Assembly (NCBI RefSeq): GCF_023073415.1
Contig: NZ_JADPJL010000005.1
Coordinates: 62,001-126,000, forward strand
Source of the DNA: Bradyrhizobium sp. 190
Lineage (GTDB): Bacteria; Pseudomonadota; Alphaproteobacteria; Rhizobiales; Xanthobacteraceae
Length of the DNA stretch: 64,000 nucleotides
Direction: 5' to 3'
A program made the translations under genes and the position numbers. Each line of letters opens with the position of its first letter. The stretch's first letter is position 1. The notes beneath the pieces were generated by a model. The model was not told where the DNA came from. It made no database searches and saw nothing but the letters and a program-made list of their open reading frames with translations. Shown in pieces: positions 25,365 through 33,703 of the stretch.

Positions 25365-25494
25365 TCGTGTCCCGGACGCGGTGCAATGCGTAGCGTTGCG
25401 CCGCAGAGCCGGGACCCACGCTGGCTCTCGGCGGCGTCTAGGCCCCGGCTCTGCAGCGCATCACTTCGTGCTGCGTCGCGTCCGGGGCACGAGA
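25365..25494. repeat. Palindromic ~124-130-bp dispersed repeat, copy 2
   Basis: Ends TCTCGTGTCCCGGACGCGGTG and GTCCGGGGCACGAG are complementary; inner stem GCAGAGCCGG/CCGGCTCTGC. The same element as 22722-22845, again placed exactly between converging genes. Confidence 0.8.
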
Positions 25495-25496
25495 CC

Positions 25497-26720
25497 TCAC
25501 TCCACGGCCGCGTACACCAGGTCCCGCAGCATGTTGCGGATATATTCGCGCTGGCCGGGGCCCTGCATCATGAACACTGTGAACAGGTCCTCCGTGGGGT
25601 CGATGAAGAAGAACGTGCCGGCCATGCCGCTCCAGAAGAACTGGCCGAGCGAGCCCGGGAACGGCGCGATGCCTCGGTGCGTACGGACCGCGAATCCAAG
25701 GCCAAAACCGTGGCCGGGCGGCATCAGCGGCGAGTCGACCTTCACGCCGGCGGTAAGATGATCTGAGGCCATCAGCTCCAGCGTCTTGCGGCCGATGATC
25801 CTGTTGCCGTCCAGCGCGCCTCCGTTGAGCAGCATCTGGCAGAACCGCGCATAGTCCATTGATGTCGAGACCAGCCCGCCGCCGCCGGATTCCATCGCGG
25901 GCTTCTCCAGCATATTGAAGAGCTGCACCTTGTCGCCATTCCACGGATCGGTCGCGAATGGTTCGGCGAGGCGGCCGGCATTCGCTTCCGAGGTATGGAA
26001 TGCGGTCTCGGCCATTTGCAGCGGCGCCAGGATGCGTTCGGTCAGAAAGGCGCTGAGCGACTTGCCCGAGACGACCTCGATGATGCGGCCGAGCACGTCG
26101 GTCGAGCGGCTGTAGTTCCATTCCGCGCCCGGCTGGCAGACGAGCGGCATGCCGGCGATCATGGTCGCGTGCTCGGCGTTGGTGATCTTGCGGCTGCGCA
26201 GCCGCGACTGCTGGTAGTGCTGCTGAACGAGGCCGTTGCCGGTGTGGTCGTAAGTCAGGCCCGACGTATGCCGCAACAGATCCTGAACGGTCATCTGCCG
26301 CTTCACCGGTACCAGCTCGAGCTTGCCGTTATTTTCGACGCCGACCTTCTGCTCGGCAAACTCCGGAATGAATTTTGCGACGGGATCGCCCAGGATGAAG
26401 TGACCGTCCTCGACCAGCATCATGATGCCGACGGAAACGATCGGCTTGGTCATCGAGAAGATGCGGAAGATGCTGTCATGCGCCATCGGCGTGGCTGCCG
26501 CCGGGCTCTGGCGGCCGATCGCATCGAACCAGCCGACCTGACCGCGCCGCGCCACCATGACCGTGGCGCCGGGGAGGGTTCCCTTGTCGACCTCGCGCCT
26601 GAAGGCGTCCGACATCCGCTGCAGGCGGGTGCTCGAGAGCCCGATGGTTTCCGGCTTGGCGTCGGGGAGAGAAGGGGTCTGGGGGGCGGATATCGGCCGG
26701 GTCGCGGTCTGCGCGTTCAT
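25497..26720 (-). CDS. Serine hydrolase (class C beta-lactamase/esterase family)
   Basis: A 407-residue serine hydrolase with the beta-lactamase/transpeptidase fold. The nucleophile motif is S89-M-T-K92 (IFRIFSMTKP); LLRHTSGLTY follows near 148-157; the tyrosine motif is Y203-S-R in EWNYSRSTDVLG. No KTG is obvious, as in family VIII esterases and 1,4-butanediol-diacrylate-esterase-like proteins, so esterase is as likely as beta-lactamase. No convincing signal peptide is seen after the ATG at 26720 (GGGAGAGACC upstream on the minus strand). It is divergent from tRNA-Trp. Confidence 0.88.
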   Translation of the reverse strand: MNAQTATRPISAPQTPSLPDAKPETIGLSSTRLQRMSDAFRREVDKGTLPGATVMVARRGQVGWFDAIGRQSPAAATPMAHDSIFRIFSMTKPIVSVGIMMLVEDGHFILGDPVAKFIPEFAEQKVGVENNGKLELVPVKRQMTVQDLLRHTSGLTYDHTGNGLVQQHYQQSRLRSRKITNAEHATMIAGMPLVCQPGAEWNYSRSTDVLGRIIEVVSGKSLSAFLTERILAPLQMAETAFHTSEANAGRLAEPFATDPWNGDKVQLFNMLEKPAMESGGGGLVSTSMDYARFCQMLLNGGALDGNRIIGRKTLELMASDHLTAGVKVDSPLMPPGHGFGLGFAVRTHRGIAPFPGSLGQFFWSGMAGTFFFIDPTEDLFTVFMMQGPGQREYIRNMLRDLVYAAVE

Positions 26721-26873
26721 GGTCTCTCCCGTTGCGCTTGTTATTTGTGGCGAGGACCAAGTTTGGCGCAGAAGTTTTGCTTTGGATAGAGCGCCAAGCC
26801 GCTTCGGCCCTTGCAATCGGGGCATGCCCTATGCTTGAAACGGCGCGAACCGGCGCACGCGTCGGTTTCCTGT

Positions 26874-26949
26874 AGGAGTGTAGCTCAATTGGTAGAGCAC
26901 CGGTCTCCAAAACCGGGGGTCGCAGGTTCGAGCCCTGCCACTCCTGCCA
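26874..26949 (+). tRNA. tRNA-Trp (anticodon CCA)
   Basis: A complete 76-base cloverleaf: acceptor AGGAGTG pairs with CACTCCT, the D-arm is AGCTCAATTGGTAGAGC, the anticodon loop TCTCCAAA carries CCA, the T-arm contains GGTTCGAGCC, and CCA is encoded. Its position upstream of secE-nusG is normal for alphaproteobacteria, but here the gap to secE is enlarged to 4.6 kb. Confidence 0.97.
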
Positions 26950-27295
26950 GATAAATCAAGCACTTAGGCTAATTTTGACGATGACGGGCGGCTGCCCGTT
27001 CAGTCCCGTCTAGGGGCGCGACCGATTCGGGAGGCCGCGCTTCCGTTGACTGGATGGCATGGGCCGGCGACCGTGCCTCCACGCGTGCCACGAGCAGACG
27101 GGTCAGCGCCGTCATTCACGGGACAGACCGCCTGAGCGAGATGCGCAGGCGTCGGAAGGGCGAGATCCAAAACGCGCAGCCGTATCGCCGGACGTTGCGA
27201 TGCCATCAGCACCTCCGAGGAAACTTCCATGAACTGCCGCGTTACCGGCGCAGCGCGCAGCTTGTTGCGCATTCAAGGGAGGCGAGGGAAGAGGG
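26950..27295. other. Intergenic region after tRNA-Trp
   Basis: About 345 bp without a supported gene or recognisable motif. I looked for a duplicated tRNA-Trp 3' end here and further down to secE and found none. Confidence 0.5.
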
Positions 27296-28125
27296 ATGGG
27301 ACTCTTGTGGCGGGTCCTGAAGGGTGCGGTATCCGGCTTCATTGCCAACGATGCATTGAGCCGGGGCGCTTCCATTGCCTTCTATGCCGCCACGTCCCTG
27401 GCGCCCATACTCCTTATCGTCGTGGCGGTCGCCGGCTTGGCATTCGGGCAGGATGCTGCTCGCGCCGCCATCAGTGACGAACTCGGTCGGTTGTTGGGGC
27501 CGACCGGCGGCGACTTCATTAAATCCATTTTGGCGCGATCAAGCGATCCGACGTCCGGCGCGACCGCGACCGTCGTCGGCATCGTCACGGTGCTGGTAAC
27601 GGCATCCGGTGTGTTCGGCGAGATGCGCACGGCATTGAACGCAACGTTCAAGGCCAAGCCGACGGACGAGCCAATATTCTCCTTGATCCGGAGCCGGGCG
27701 GCCAGTCTCGGCCTCGTCGCCGCGGCTTCATGCTGATCGTCTCGCTGGCCGCGAGCGCCGGGCTATCAGCCCTGGAACAGTGGTCTGCCGACAAGGTCGT
27801 GCTCAGCGCGCTTAACACGGTCGTGTCACTTGGCATCTTCACGCTACTGTTCGCAGCGATCTACAGGGTGCTGCCGGACACGACGATCTACTGGCGTCAT
27901 CTTCTGCTGGGCGCTTTTGTTACAGCCTTGCTGTTCACCGTCGGAAAATCGCTGATCGGATGGTACCTCGGTCAGGCCGCCCCGAACTCGACCTATGGCG
28001 CCGCGGGTGCGCTGATCGTCCTGATGTTCTGGGTCTACTACTCCGCGCAGATTTTCCTGCTCGGCGCCGAACTGACAAAGGCGATCGATGACGCGCGCAA
28101 TCCCGCGGCGCGCAAGGAGCGTTAG
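27296..28125 (+). pseudogene. YihY/BrkB family membrane protein, frameshifted
   Basis: Two adjacent frames together make one YihY (formerly 'ribonuclease BN') membrane protein of the normal ~280-residue size. The first frame (27296-27736) carries the opening AVSGFIANDALSRGASIAFY and the first helices. The second (from ATG 27730 to 28125) begins MLIVSLAASAGLSALEQW and ends with the last helices (VLMFWVYYSAQIFLLGAE). The break is at about 27718-27730, where GTCGCCGCGGCTTCATG looks like a sequence that has lost bases in GCG(CTC)GGCTTC. The second frame's ATG overlaps the first frame's stop, so split translation is possible, but a frameshift or assembly error is simpler. Confidence 0.75.
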
Positions 28126-28186
28126 GAACCATTCAATAGTGCCTGAGTTCGTTCTCAAATAACACGAACGCACAGGCGGTGACGAC

Positions 28187-29215
28187 ATGACACGATCCGT
28201 GGAGGAGCTACGACGGGACTCCGAGCAAAGCCGCGCGCAGCTTGCGGCAACCGTCGACCGGTTGAGGGAGCAGATCGCCGACACCGCAGAAGATATTCGC
28301 TACAAGGTCTCGCCGGAAAACCTCAAGGCCGAGGTGAGCGGCTTCATCAGCCACAAGACCCATGGTTGGTTGGACGCGCTGAAGCAGCAGGCCATGGAAA
28401 ATCCAATGCAGGCAGTCGCCGCCGGCACCGCGGTCGCCGTGCCCGTGCTGCGCCTGGCCCGCGGCTTCCCGCTGCCGCTCTTGATGATCGGCGCCGGCCT
28501 TGCCTTAAGTTCGAAGACCGTTCGCGATCGCGCCGCGGAAGCGGCAGCACCGGGAATTGACAAGGCGAGGGAGGTCATCGACGAGGCGTCGGAACGCGCG
28601 CAGTCCCTGGGTGACGGTATGCGGAAAGCGATGTCCCATGCGGAGCGTGAGGCAGCCGGTGTGGCCGGTGAAGCTCGGGAATCCGCGGACGGAATGGCAG
28701 ATGCGGCGAGCGGAATGGCTGGTGACCTGAGAGACCGCGCGACGCAGGCCGCCGATGCCGTCGCAAACAAGGTCAGATCCGGCGTGGATGCCGCTTCGGA
28801 GATGGCAAAGGAGCGGATGGAGCGGGCTCGCTCGACTGCGACGAACGCGGCGACGGCTGCTCCTGCGACTGCAAGCAAGGTGATTCGGGACAACGCTGCG
28901 TTGATCGGCGGTCTCGGCATAGCAATCGGTGCGATCCTTGCCGCCTCCCTTCCGAGCACCAGGGTCGAGGCGAGCGTGGCCGGTAAAGCGAGCGACCGCG
29001 TCAAGCGCGCCGCCGGCAGTGCGGCTCAATCCGGATTTGAGGCGGCCAAGGACACGATGCTGTCGGCGGCAGACGCCGCAGCAAGAAGCGTTTCCGAGGC
29101 CGACCTGGGTGGACACGCCAGCCGCATCACCGAGGGCGTGACCGAAAGACTCAAAGAGGTGGCCGACGACGTCGTGACGACGGCCTTCGATCCTTCCCGA
29201 AACCCGCACAGCTAA
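28187..29215 (+). CDS. DUF3618 domain protein, Ala-rich helical
   Basis: A 342-residue protein. Residues 1-50 carry the DUF3618 motif (RSVEELRRDSEQSRAQLAATV, EDIRYKVSPENL). A hydrophobic segment near 90-112 (LPLLMIGAGLALSS) and another near 238-255 (LIGGLGIAIGAILAASLP) suggest membrane association. The remainder is long Ala/Glu/Arg-rich amphipathic helix with apolipoprotein/LEA-like repeats. It is the first gene of a four-gene + strand unit. The ATG at 28187 follows GGCGGTGACGAC. The function is unknown; such proteins are typically found with DUF1469 'holin' proteins in rhizobial envelope or stress operons. Confidence 0.78.
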   Translation: MTRSVEELRRDSEQSRAQLAATVDRLREQIADTAEDIRYKVSPENLKAEVSGFISHKTHGWLDALKQQAMENPMQAVAAGTAVAVPVLRLARGFPLPLLMIGAGLALSSKTVRDRAAEAAAPGIDKAREVIDEASERAQSLGDGMRKAMSHAEREAAGVAGEARESADGMADAASGMAGDLRDRATQAADAVANKVRSGVDAASEMAKERMERARSTATNAATAAPATASKVIRDNAALIGGLGIAIGAILAASLPSTRVEASVAGKASDRVKRAAGSAAQSGFEAAKDTMLSAADAAARSVSEADLGGHASRITEGVTERLKEVADDVVTTAFDPSRNPHS

Positions 29216-29227
29216 ATTGAGGCCGCC

Positions 29228-29827
29228 ATGAGCGATATGGATCTTAACACCCGCGATAAGAATTCTTCCCAGAACCAGAATACCGGCTCGTCCCAGAACC
29301 TGAAGGACCAGGTGGCGGATGCCGGCGCTGAGATCAAACAGCGCGCCGGTGATGTGCTGAGGGCGTCGACGGACACCGCACGCGACAAATTCAAGGAGGC
29401 AGCAGATGCGGCAAAGGACGCTGCAGCCGGAGCTGCGGATCGATTCCAGGATCAGGCTCGCGAACAACAGCGCTCGGGCGCCGATTTCGTCGGCCGCTTC
29501 GCCGGCAACATCAGGGACGCGGCACGCGCATTCGAAAACGACGTGCCGTTCGCAGCCCGCGGCATCAATTCGGCGGCCGAATATGTCGACGAAGCCGCAG
29601 AGAAAATCCGTAACGGAAGCTTCCGTGATCTGGTCGATGGCGCGACGGATTTTGCCAAGCGGCAGCCTGCGGCCTTTCTGGGTCTGTCGGTGCTGGCCGG
29701 TTTCGCCGCTGTCCGCTTCCTGAAGGCGTCGGGAAGCGCGAGCTCTTCAAATCAGGACTCGTCATCATCGTCCTACGAGCCGTCATCATCCTACAGCTCG
29801 GGATCCTACAAAGGTGAGGCGTCATGA
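29228..29827 (+). CDS. LEA-like/nutrient-deprivation-induced type protein
   Basis: A 199-residue hydrophilic protein: Asn/Ser/Gln-rich start, then Ala/Lys/Asp-rich 11-residue-like helical repeats (KDQVADAGAEIKQRAGDVL, RDKFKEAADAAKDAAAG). One hydrophobic segment near 160-178 (PAAFLGLSVLAGFAAVRFL) precedes a Ser/Tyr-rich low-complexity tail. The composition is of LEA-like stress proteins tied to the membrane. It begins 12 bp after the DUF3618 gene, and its end overlaps the next start (ATGA), so it is co-translated. A specific role cannot be given. Confidence 0.75.
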   Translation: MSDMDLNTRDKNSSQNQNTGSSQNLKDQVADAGAEIKQRAGDVLRASTDTARDKFKEAADAAKDAAAGAADRFQDQAREQQRSGADFVGRFAGNIRDAARAFENDVPFAARGINSAAEYVDEAAEKIRNGSFRDLVDGATDFAKRQPAAFLGLSVLAGFAAVRFLKASGSASSSNQDSSSSSYEPSSSYSSGSYKGEAS

Positions 29828-30219
29828 CCACCAAGACGGATCTCCAGGCGATCTCGCATCTTCTCGGCGATGCGCTGTCGCAATTCGCAAAACTGTTCCA
29901 GAACGAAGTTGATCTTGCCAAGGCCGAACTGGGTGAGAAGGTTCAGCAAATCGGTGGCGCCGTCGGCCTCATTGCGGCTGGCGCAGTGCTGGTCATTCCC
30001 GCCATCGTCATGGCGCTGTTTGCGCTATCCGCGACCTTGATCGCGGGCGGATGGTCGCAGCCGGTCTCCTATCTGATCTCCGCGATTGTGGCCGCAGTGC
30101 TCGCAGGCATCTTGTTTGCAGTGGGCATGAACCGGCTCGACGCACGTCACCTGGCGCCGCGTGAAACGTTGCGCCAGCTCGAAAAGGACAAGGACACCGT
30201 GAAGGGAATGGTGCGATGA
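29824..30219 (+). CDS. Phage holin family (DUF1469) membrane protein
   Basis: A 131-residue protein with an amphipathic N-terminal helix (LFQNEVDLAKAELGEKV) and a helical hairpin (about 46-72 and 82-105) of the Holin_3_6/DUF1469 family. Despite the name these are chromosomal membrane proteins, not phage holins, and often pair with DUF3618 proteins. Start and stop each overlap neighbours by ATGA (29824-29827 and 30216-30219), giving tight translational coupling. Confidence 0.85.
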   Translation: MTTKTDLQAISHLLGDALSQFAKLFQNEVDLAKAELGEKVQQIGGAVGLIAAGAVLVIPAIVMALFALSATLIAGGWSQPVSYLISAIVAAVLAGILFAVGMNRLDARHLAPRETLRQLEKDKDTVKGMVR

Positions 30220-30953
30220 GCGGTTCACAAGGAAGTTTCATGGATGGTCTGACCGCTGCTGCCCGGGAGAATCCGCTTGCCGCGGCTCTGATCGGAGGTG
30301 GCGCACTGTGGCTGCTTATCGGCAGTAACAGGCTGAAGAACGCCGCCAGTTCGGTCACCTCAGCGGCCGAGCCGCTCGCCGATCTCGGCGCACGTACACA
30401 GAGGTCGGCCGCCTCCGGCTGGGAGGACGCTTACGGTTCCATGCGGAAAAACGCCTCCCGAATGCAGGACGAAGCCTCGCGCGGTATCAATGAAACGGTC
30501 CGCAACACCAGAACGGCCGCTTCCGATGCGATGTCAGGCGCGGCGGAAACGATGAGCGAGCGGTTCGACGAAGGCATGGCCGGCGCCCGGGAAATGTTTG
30601 ACCGGGTGGGCCGGGCGTTGCCGAGGAAGGAAACTCTGCGGCAGGCGCAATCGTCGCTGTCCGATCTGCTGGAAAGGCAACCGCTGGTGCTCGGCGCCGT
30701 AGGCCTTGCGATCGGCGCCACGGTGGCGGGCGCCCTGGCCAAGTCCAGTCTCGAGGACGAGTGGGTCGGGGGCCTGAGTGACGGCCTGAAGGCAGACCTG
30801 AAGGAGCGTGCCGGGGCCGTGTCGCAAAGCGTGCGAGAGGGGGCCGACACGCTCAAAGCCGAGTTCGCCGACGCCGGCGCCGAATATGCCGACCGGGTTC
30901 AACAGGCTGGCCGGGATGCGCTGGATGCGGGCCGGGAGAATTTACGACAGTAG
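30216..30953 (+). CDS. Ala-rich helical membrane-associated protein of the DUF3618 operon
   Basis: A 245-residue protein without a family I can name. It opens with ARENPLAAALIGGGALWLLIG, a hydrophobic segment also seen in DUF3618-type proteins. A second hydrophobic patch is near 150-168 (PLVLGAVGLAIGATVAGALA). The rest is charged, Ala-rich helix like the first two genes of the operon. ATG overlaps the previous stop. It is probably an anchored helical partner of the other three proteins; function unknown. Confidence 0.7.
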   Translation: MSGSQGSFMDGLTAAARENPLAAALIGGGALWLLIGSNRLKNAASSVTSAAEPLADLGARTQRSAASGWEDAYGSMRKNASRMQDEASRGINETVRNTRTAASDAMSGAAETMSERFDEGMAGAREMFDRVGRALPRKETLRQAQSSLSDLLERQPLVLGAVGLAIGATVAGALAKSSLEDEWVGGLSDGLKADLKERAGAVSQSVREGADTLKAEFADAGAEYADRVQQAGRDALDAGRENLRQ

Positions 30954-31583
30954 CCGCTCGGGCAAAAATCCATCTACGATCAGAGGCTTGGCGGTATTTT
31001 TTGCCGCCAGCCCGAAACTAGCTGAAGAATGCGGAGAGCATTGCCACGTCCGACCTGTCAGGCGCCTCGCCCCGCAAATCTGCATCGATTACCCGCCGGC
31101 ACGCATCGACCGTGATGATATCGCCGAGGTCGTTCGCTGCGTCGAGAACGGTCCAAGCCGTCTCGCCCGAGGGTCTTTCCTGTTCTAGGCCTAGCATAGC
31201 CATGGTTTCGTTCCCCATTTCCACGTCAATGGAGCCTGCAGCATAGCCGCAAGCTTTTAAGAACCAGATCGCGGTCTCGCAGGCATTTGAAGGGAGGCGG
31301 TACCGACGGTTAACCAATGGGGCTTTGGCCCCTGGTTTCATGAGACCGGGGGCGGGCGGATCGGGGCCGCGGCACCCCGTACCTTGACCTTTTGCTCGTC
31401 CGGCAGTAGATACCCGCCACCTGCAGCCGGCCCGCCTAGTGCGGATATCCGGCGCGGCTTTGAATTCCCCCGAACAATCGAGCCCGCTTGGCGGCTCATC
31501 CTTCGAGAGAGGGCTGGGCGCGAGAGGGCTGTTCGGATTCGCTTTAAATCACAATCGTCTCACGAAGGACGCGGTAACCAACG
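30954..31583. other. 630-bp region between stress operon and secE
   Basis: Apart from a doubtful minus-strand small gene (31018-31341), no coding region is supported. The 240 bp before secE should contain its promoter, but I could not single out a convincing -35/-10 pair. Confidence 0.45.
31018..31341 (-). CDS. Small hypothetical protein
   Basis: A 107-codon frame on the minus strand giving a protein-like sequence with an acidic second half (LDAANDLGDIITVDACRRVI, APDRSDVAMLSAFFS). I do not recognise a domain. There is no clear ribosome-binding site before the ATG at 31341; an internal ATG near 31218 (MGNETMAMLG) would give about 66 residues. It stands between two + strand units. It could be a real small gene or chance; I lean slightly to real because of its amino-acid composition. 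Confidence 0.35.
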   Translation of the reverse strand: MKPGAKAPLVNRRYRLPSNACETAIWFLKACGYAAGSIDVEMGNETMAMLGLEQERPSGETAWTVLDAANDLGDIITVDACRRVIDADLRGEAPDRSDVAMLSAFFS

Positions 31584-31775
31584 ATGGCTTTCAGCCCGTT
31601 CAAATTCCTGCAGGAAGTGCGCTCGGAGACCGCCAAGGTCACCTGGCCGACGCGCCGCGAGACGACGATCACCACGATCATGGTGTTCGTAATGGTTGCG
31701 CTGGCTTCGATCTTCTTTTTCATGTCGGATCTGGTCATCCGCTACGTTGTCACTTTCCTGCTGGGCGTTCGCTGA
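31584..31775 (+). CDS. secE: Preprotein translocase subunit SecE
   Basis: A 63-residue single-helix SecE of the short alphaproteobacterial form. The conserved cytoplasmic amphipathic part is FLQEVRSETAKVTWPTRRET (8-27), followed by one membrane helix (about 32-58). SecE clamps SecY in the Sec translocase. Its stop overlaps the nusG start (TGATG), the usual secE-nusG arrangement. Confidence 0.96.
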   Translation: MAFSPFKFLQEVRSETAKVTWPTRRETTITTIMVFVMVALASIFFFMSDLVIRYVVTFLLGVR

Positions 31776-32326
31776 TGAGCACCGGAACCCAAACCATGGA
31801 CAAGCGCTGGTATATCGTTCACGCCTATTCGAACTTCGAGAAGAAGGTCTCGGAATCGATCCGGGAACAGGCGAAGCAGCGCGGGCTTGAGGATCTGTTC
31901 GAGCAGGTGCTGGTGCCAGTCGAAAAGGTTACGGAAGTGCGCCGCGGCCGCAAGATCGACGCCGAACGCAAGTTCTTCCCTGGCTACGTGCTGGTGAAGA
32001 TGAAGCTGACCGACGAGGCGTTTCATCTCATCAAGAATACGCCGAAGGTCACCGGCTTCCTCGGCGCCGAAAACAAGCCGATGCCGATCTCCGAATCCGA
32101 GGCGATGCGGATCCTGCATCAGGTGCAGGAAGGCGTCGAACGTCCGAAGGCGTCGGTGTCGTTCGAAATCGGCGAGAACGTCCGCGTGGCCGATGGCCCG
32201 TTCGCGTCGTTCTCCGGCGTGGTTGAAGAAATTGACGAGGCGCGTTCGCGCGTGAAGGTCGCGGTGTCGATCTTCGGCCGCGCCACGCCCGTCGAACTGG
32301 AGTTCGGTCAGGTCGAGAAGGTCTGA
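31775..32326 (+). CDS. nusG: Transcription termination/antitermination protein NusG
   Basis: A 183-residue NusG: NGN domain (RWYIVHAYSNFEKKVSESI, FFPGYVLVKM) and C-terminal KOW domain (VADGPFASFSGVVEEID). It binds RNA polymerase and couples it to Rho or to ribosomal S10. ATG 31775 overlaps the secE stop; an internal ATG at 31796 (MDKRWY) would give the more usual 176 residues and is an alternative start. It is followed after 131 bp by rplK. Confidence 0.96.
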   Translation: MSTGTQTMDKRWYIVHAYSNFEKKVSESIREQAKQRGLEDLFEQVLVPVEKVTEVRRGRKIDAERKFFPGYVLVKMKLTDEAFHLIKNTPKVTGFLGAENKPMPISESEAMRILHQVQEGVERPKASVSFEIGENVRVADGPFASFSGVVEEIDEARSRVKVAVSIFGRATPVELEFGQVEKV

Positions 32327-32457
32327 TCGGCAAAAGCGCGGAGCGCGTCTCCGCGTAATATGAGGCTGTGGGAGGGAGAGGGCGGTCGCCAACTGCTCTT
32401 CAACCGGACCACGGACCCTGAAACAGCCGGCCCCGGCCGGCACAACAGGAGCGATAC

Positions 32458-32886
32458 ATGGCAAAGAAAGTGACCGGATACCTGAAATTGCAGGTGCCGG
32501 CCGGTGCGGCGAATCCTTCGCCCCCGATCGGTCCCGCGCTCGGTCAGCGCGGTCTCAACATCATGGAATTCTGCAAGGCGTTCAACGCACAGACGCAGAA
32601 GGAAGAAAAGAACACCCCGATCCCGGTGATCATCACCATCTATGCGGACCGTTCCTTCACCTTCGAGATGAAGACGCCGCCGATGTCCCACTTCCTCAAG
32701 CAGGCCGCCAAGATCCAGTCCGGTTCGAAAGCTCCGGGCCGCGACAAGGCCGGCCAGGTGACACGCGCGCAGGTGCGCGAGATCGCCGAGAAGAAGATGA
32801 AGGATCTCAATTGTGATTCCATCGAATCGGCCATGAAGATGGTCGAGGGCTCCGCCCGTTCGATGGGTCTGGAAGTTGCGGGGTAA
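32458..32886 (+). CDS. rplK: 50S ribosomal protein L11
   Basis: A 142-residue L11, full length: [20 protein letters not shown] opens the N-terminal domain that meets stringent-response and release factors. The C-terminal rRNA-binding domain contains [15 protein letters not shown]. Start ATG after AGGAGCGATAC. It is six bases from rplA, so co-translated. Confidence 0.98.
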   Translation: MAKKVTGYLKLQVPAGAANPSPPIGPALGQRGLNIMEFCKAFNAQTQKEEKNTPIPVIITIYADRSFTFEMKTPPMSHFLKQAAKIQSGSKAPGRDKAGQVTRAQVREIAEKKMKDLNCDSIESAMKMVEGSARSMGLEVAG

Positions 32887-32892
32887 CGGGCC

Positions 32893-33585
32893 ATGGCAAT
32901 CGGAAAACGTTTGAAGAAGGCCCGCGAGGGTGTCGACCGCGAGAAGCTCTATCCGCTCGCGGATGCCATCAAGATGGTCAAGGAACGCGCCAAGTCGAAG
33001 TTCGACGAGACGATCGAGATCGCGATCAATCTCGGCGTCGACCCGCGTCACGCCGACCAGATGGTTCGCGGCGTCGTCAACCTGCCGAACGGCACCGGCC
33101 GCACGCTGCGCGTCGGCGTGTTCGCCCGCGGCGCCAAGGCGGATGAAGCCAAGGCGGCAGGTGCTGACGTCGTCGGTGCCGAAGACCTGGTCGAGAAGGT
33201 GCAGGGCGGCAACATCGATTTCGATCGTTGTATTGCAACCCCCGACATGATGCCGCTGGTCGGCCGCCTCGGTAAGGTGCTCGGCCCGCGCGGCATGATG
33301 CCGAACCCGAAGATCGGCACCGTAACGATGGACGTCGCCACCGCCGTGAAGGGCGCCAAGGGCGGCTCGGTCGAATTCCGCGTCGAGAAGGCCGGCATCG
33401 TGCAGGCCGGCGTCGGCAAGGCGTCGTTCTCCGAGGAAAAGCTCGTGCAGAACGTGAAAGCGCTTGCGGACGCGGTGTCGAAGGCAAAGCCCGCGGGCGC
33501 CAAGGGCACTTATATCCAGCGCGTGGCGGTTTCCTCCACCATGGGCCCGGGCGTCAAGGTCGAGCCGGGCACGCTGCTCGGCTAA
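32893..33585 (+). CDS. rplA: 50S ribosomal protein L1
   Basis: A 230-residue L1, full length, with the signatures [19 protein letters not shown] and [15 protein letters not shown]. It forms the L1 stalk for E-site tRNA. In many bacteria L1 represses its own operon; no mimic site was searched for here. A strong terminator follows, so rplKA ends its transcript here instead of running into rplJL. Confidence 0.98.
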   Translation: MAIGKRLKKAREGVDREKLYPLADAIKMVKERAKSKFDETIEIAINLGVDPRHADQMVRGVVNLPNGTGRTLRVGVFARGAKADEAKAAGADVVGAEDLVEKVQGGNIDFDRCIATPDMMPLVGRLGKVLGPRGMMPNPKIGTVTMDVATAVKGAKGGSVEFRVEKAGIVQAGVGKASFSEEKLVQNVKALADAVSKAKPAGAKGTYIQRVAVSSTMGPGVKVEPGTLLG

Positions 33586-33610
33586 TTCGTTGCGATTTAC
33601 GTGAATAGAA

Positions 33611-33645
33611 AAGGGCGGAATCGGGTGACCGATTCCGCCCTTTGC
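33611..33645 (+). terminator. Strong intrinsic terminator after rplA
   Basis: Perfect 14-bp stem AAGGGCGGAATCGG/CCGATTCCGCCCTT with a GTGA loop and a short T run (TTTG). It closes the secE-nusG-rplKA unit. Confidence 0.9.
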
Positions 33646-33703
33646 GTTTGATGTGGCATTTGCGTAATCGTCGCAGCGCCGGACTTGCCAAGAAGGAGCA
33701 ACA

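Noticed and set aside
29824..30219. Prophage lysis gene (holin) indicating a phage
   Set aside because: DUF1469 proteins are chromosomal; there are no endolysin, capsid, tail, terminase or integrase genes around.
26950..31583. Integration scar of tRNA-Trp downstream (3'-end duplication)
   Set aside because: I looked for a second copy of the tRNA-Trp 3' end before secE and did not find one, so the inserted operon is not shown to be a tRNA-Trp island.
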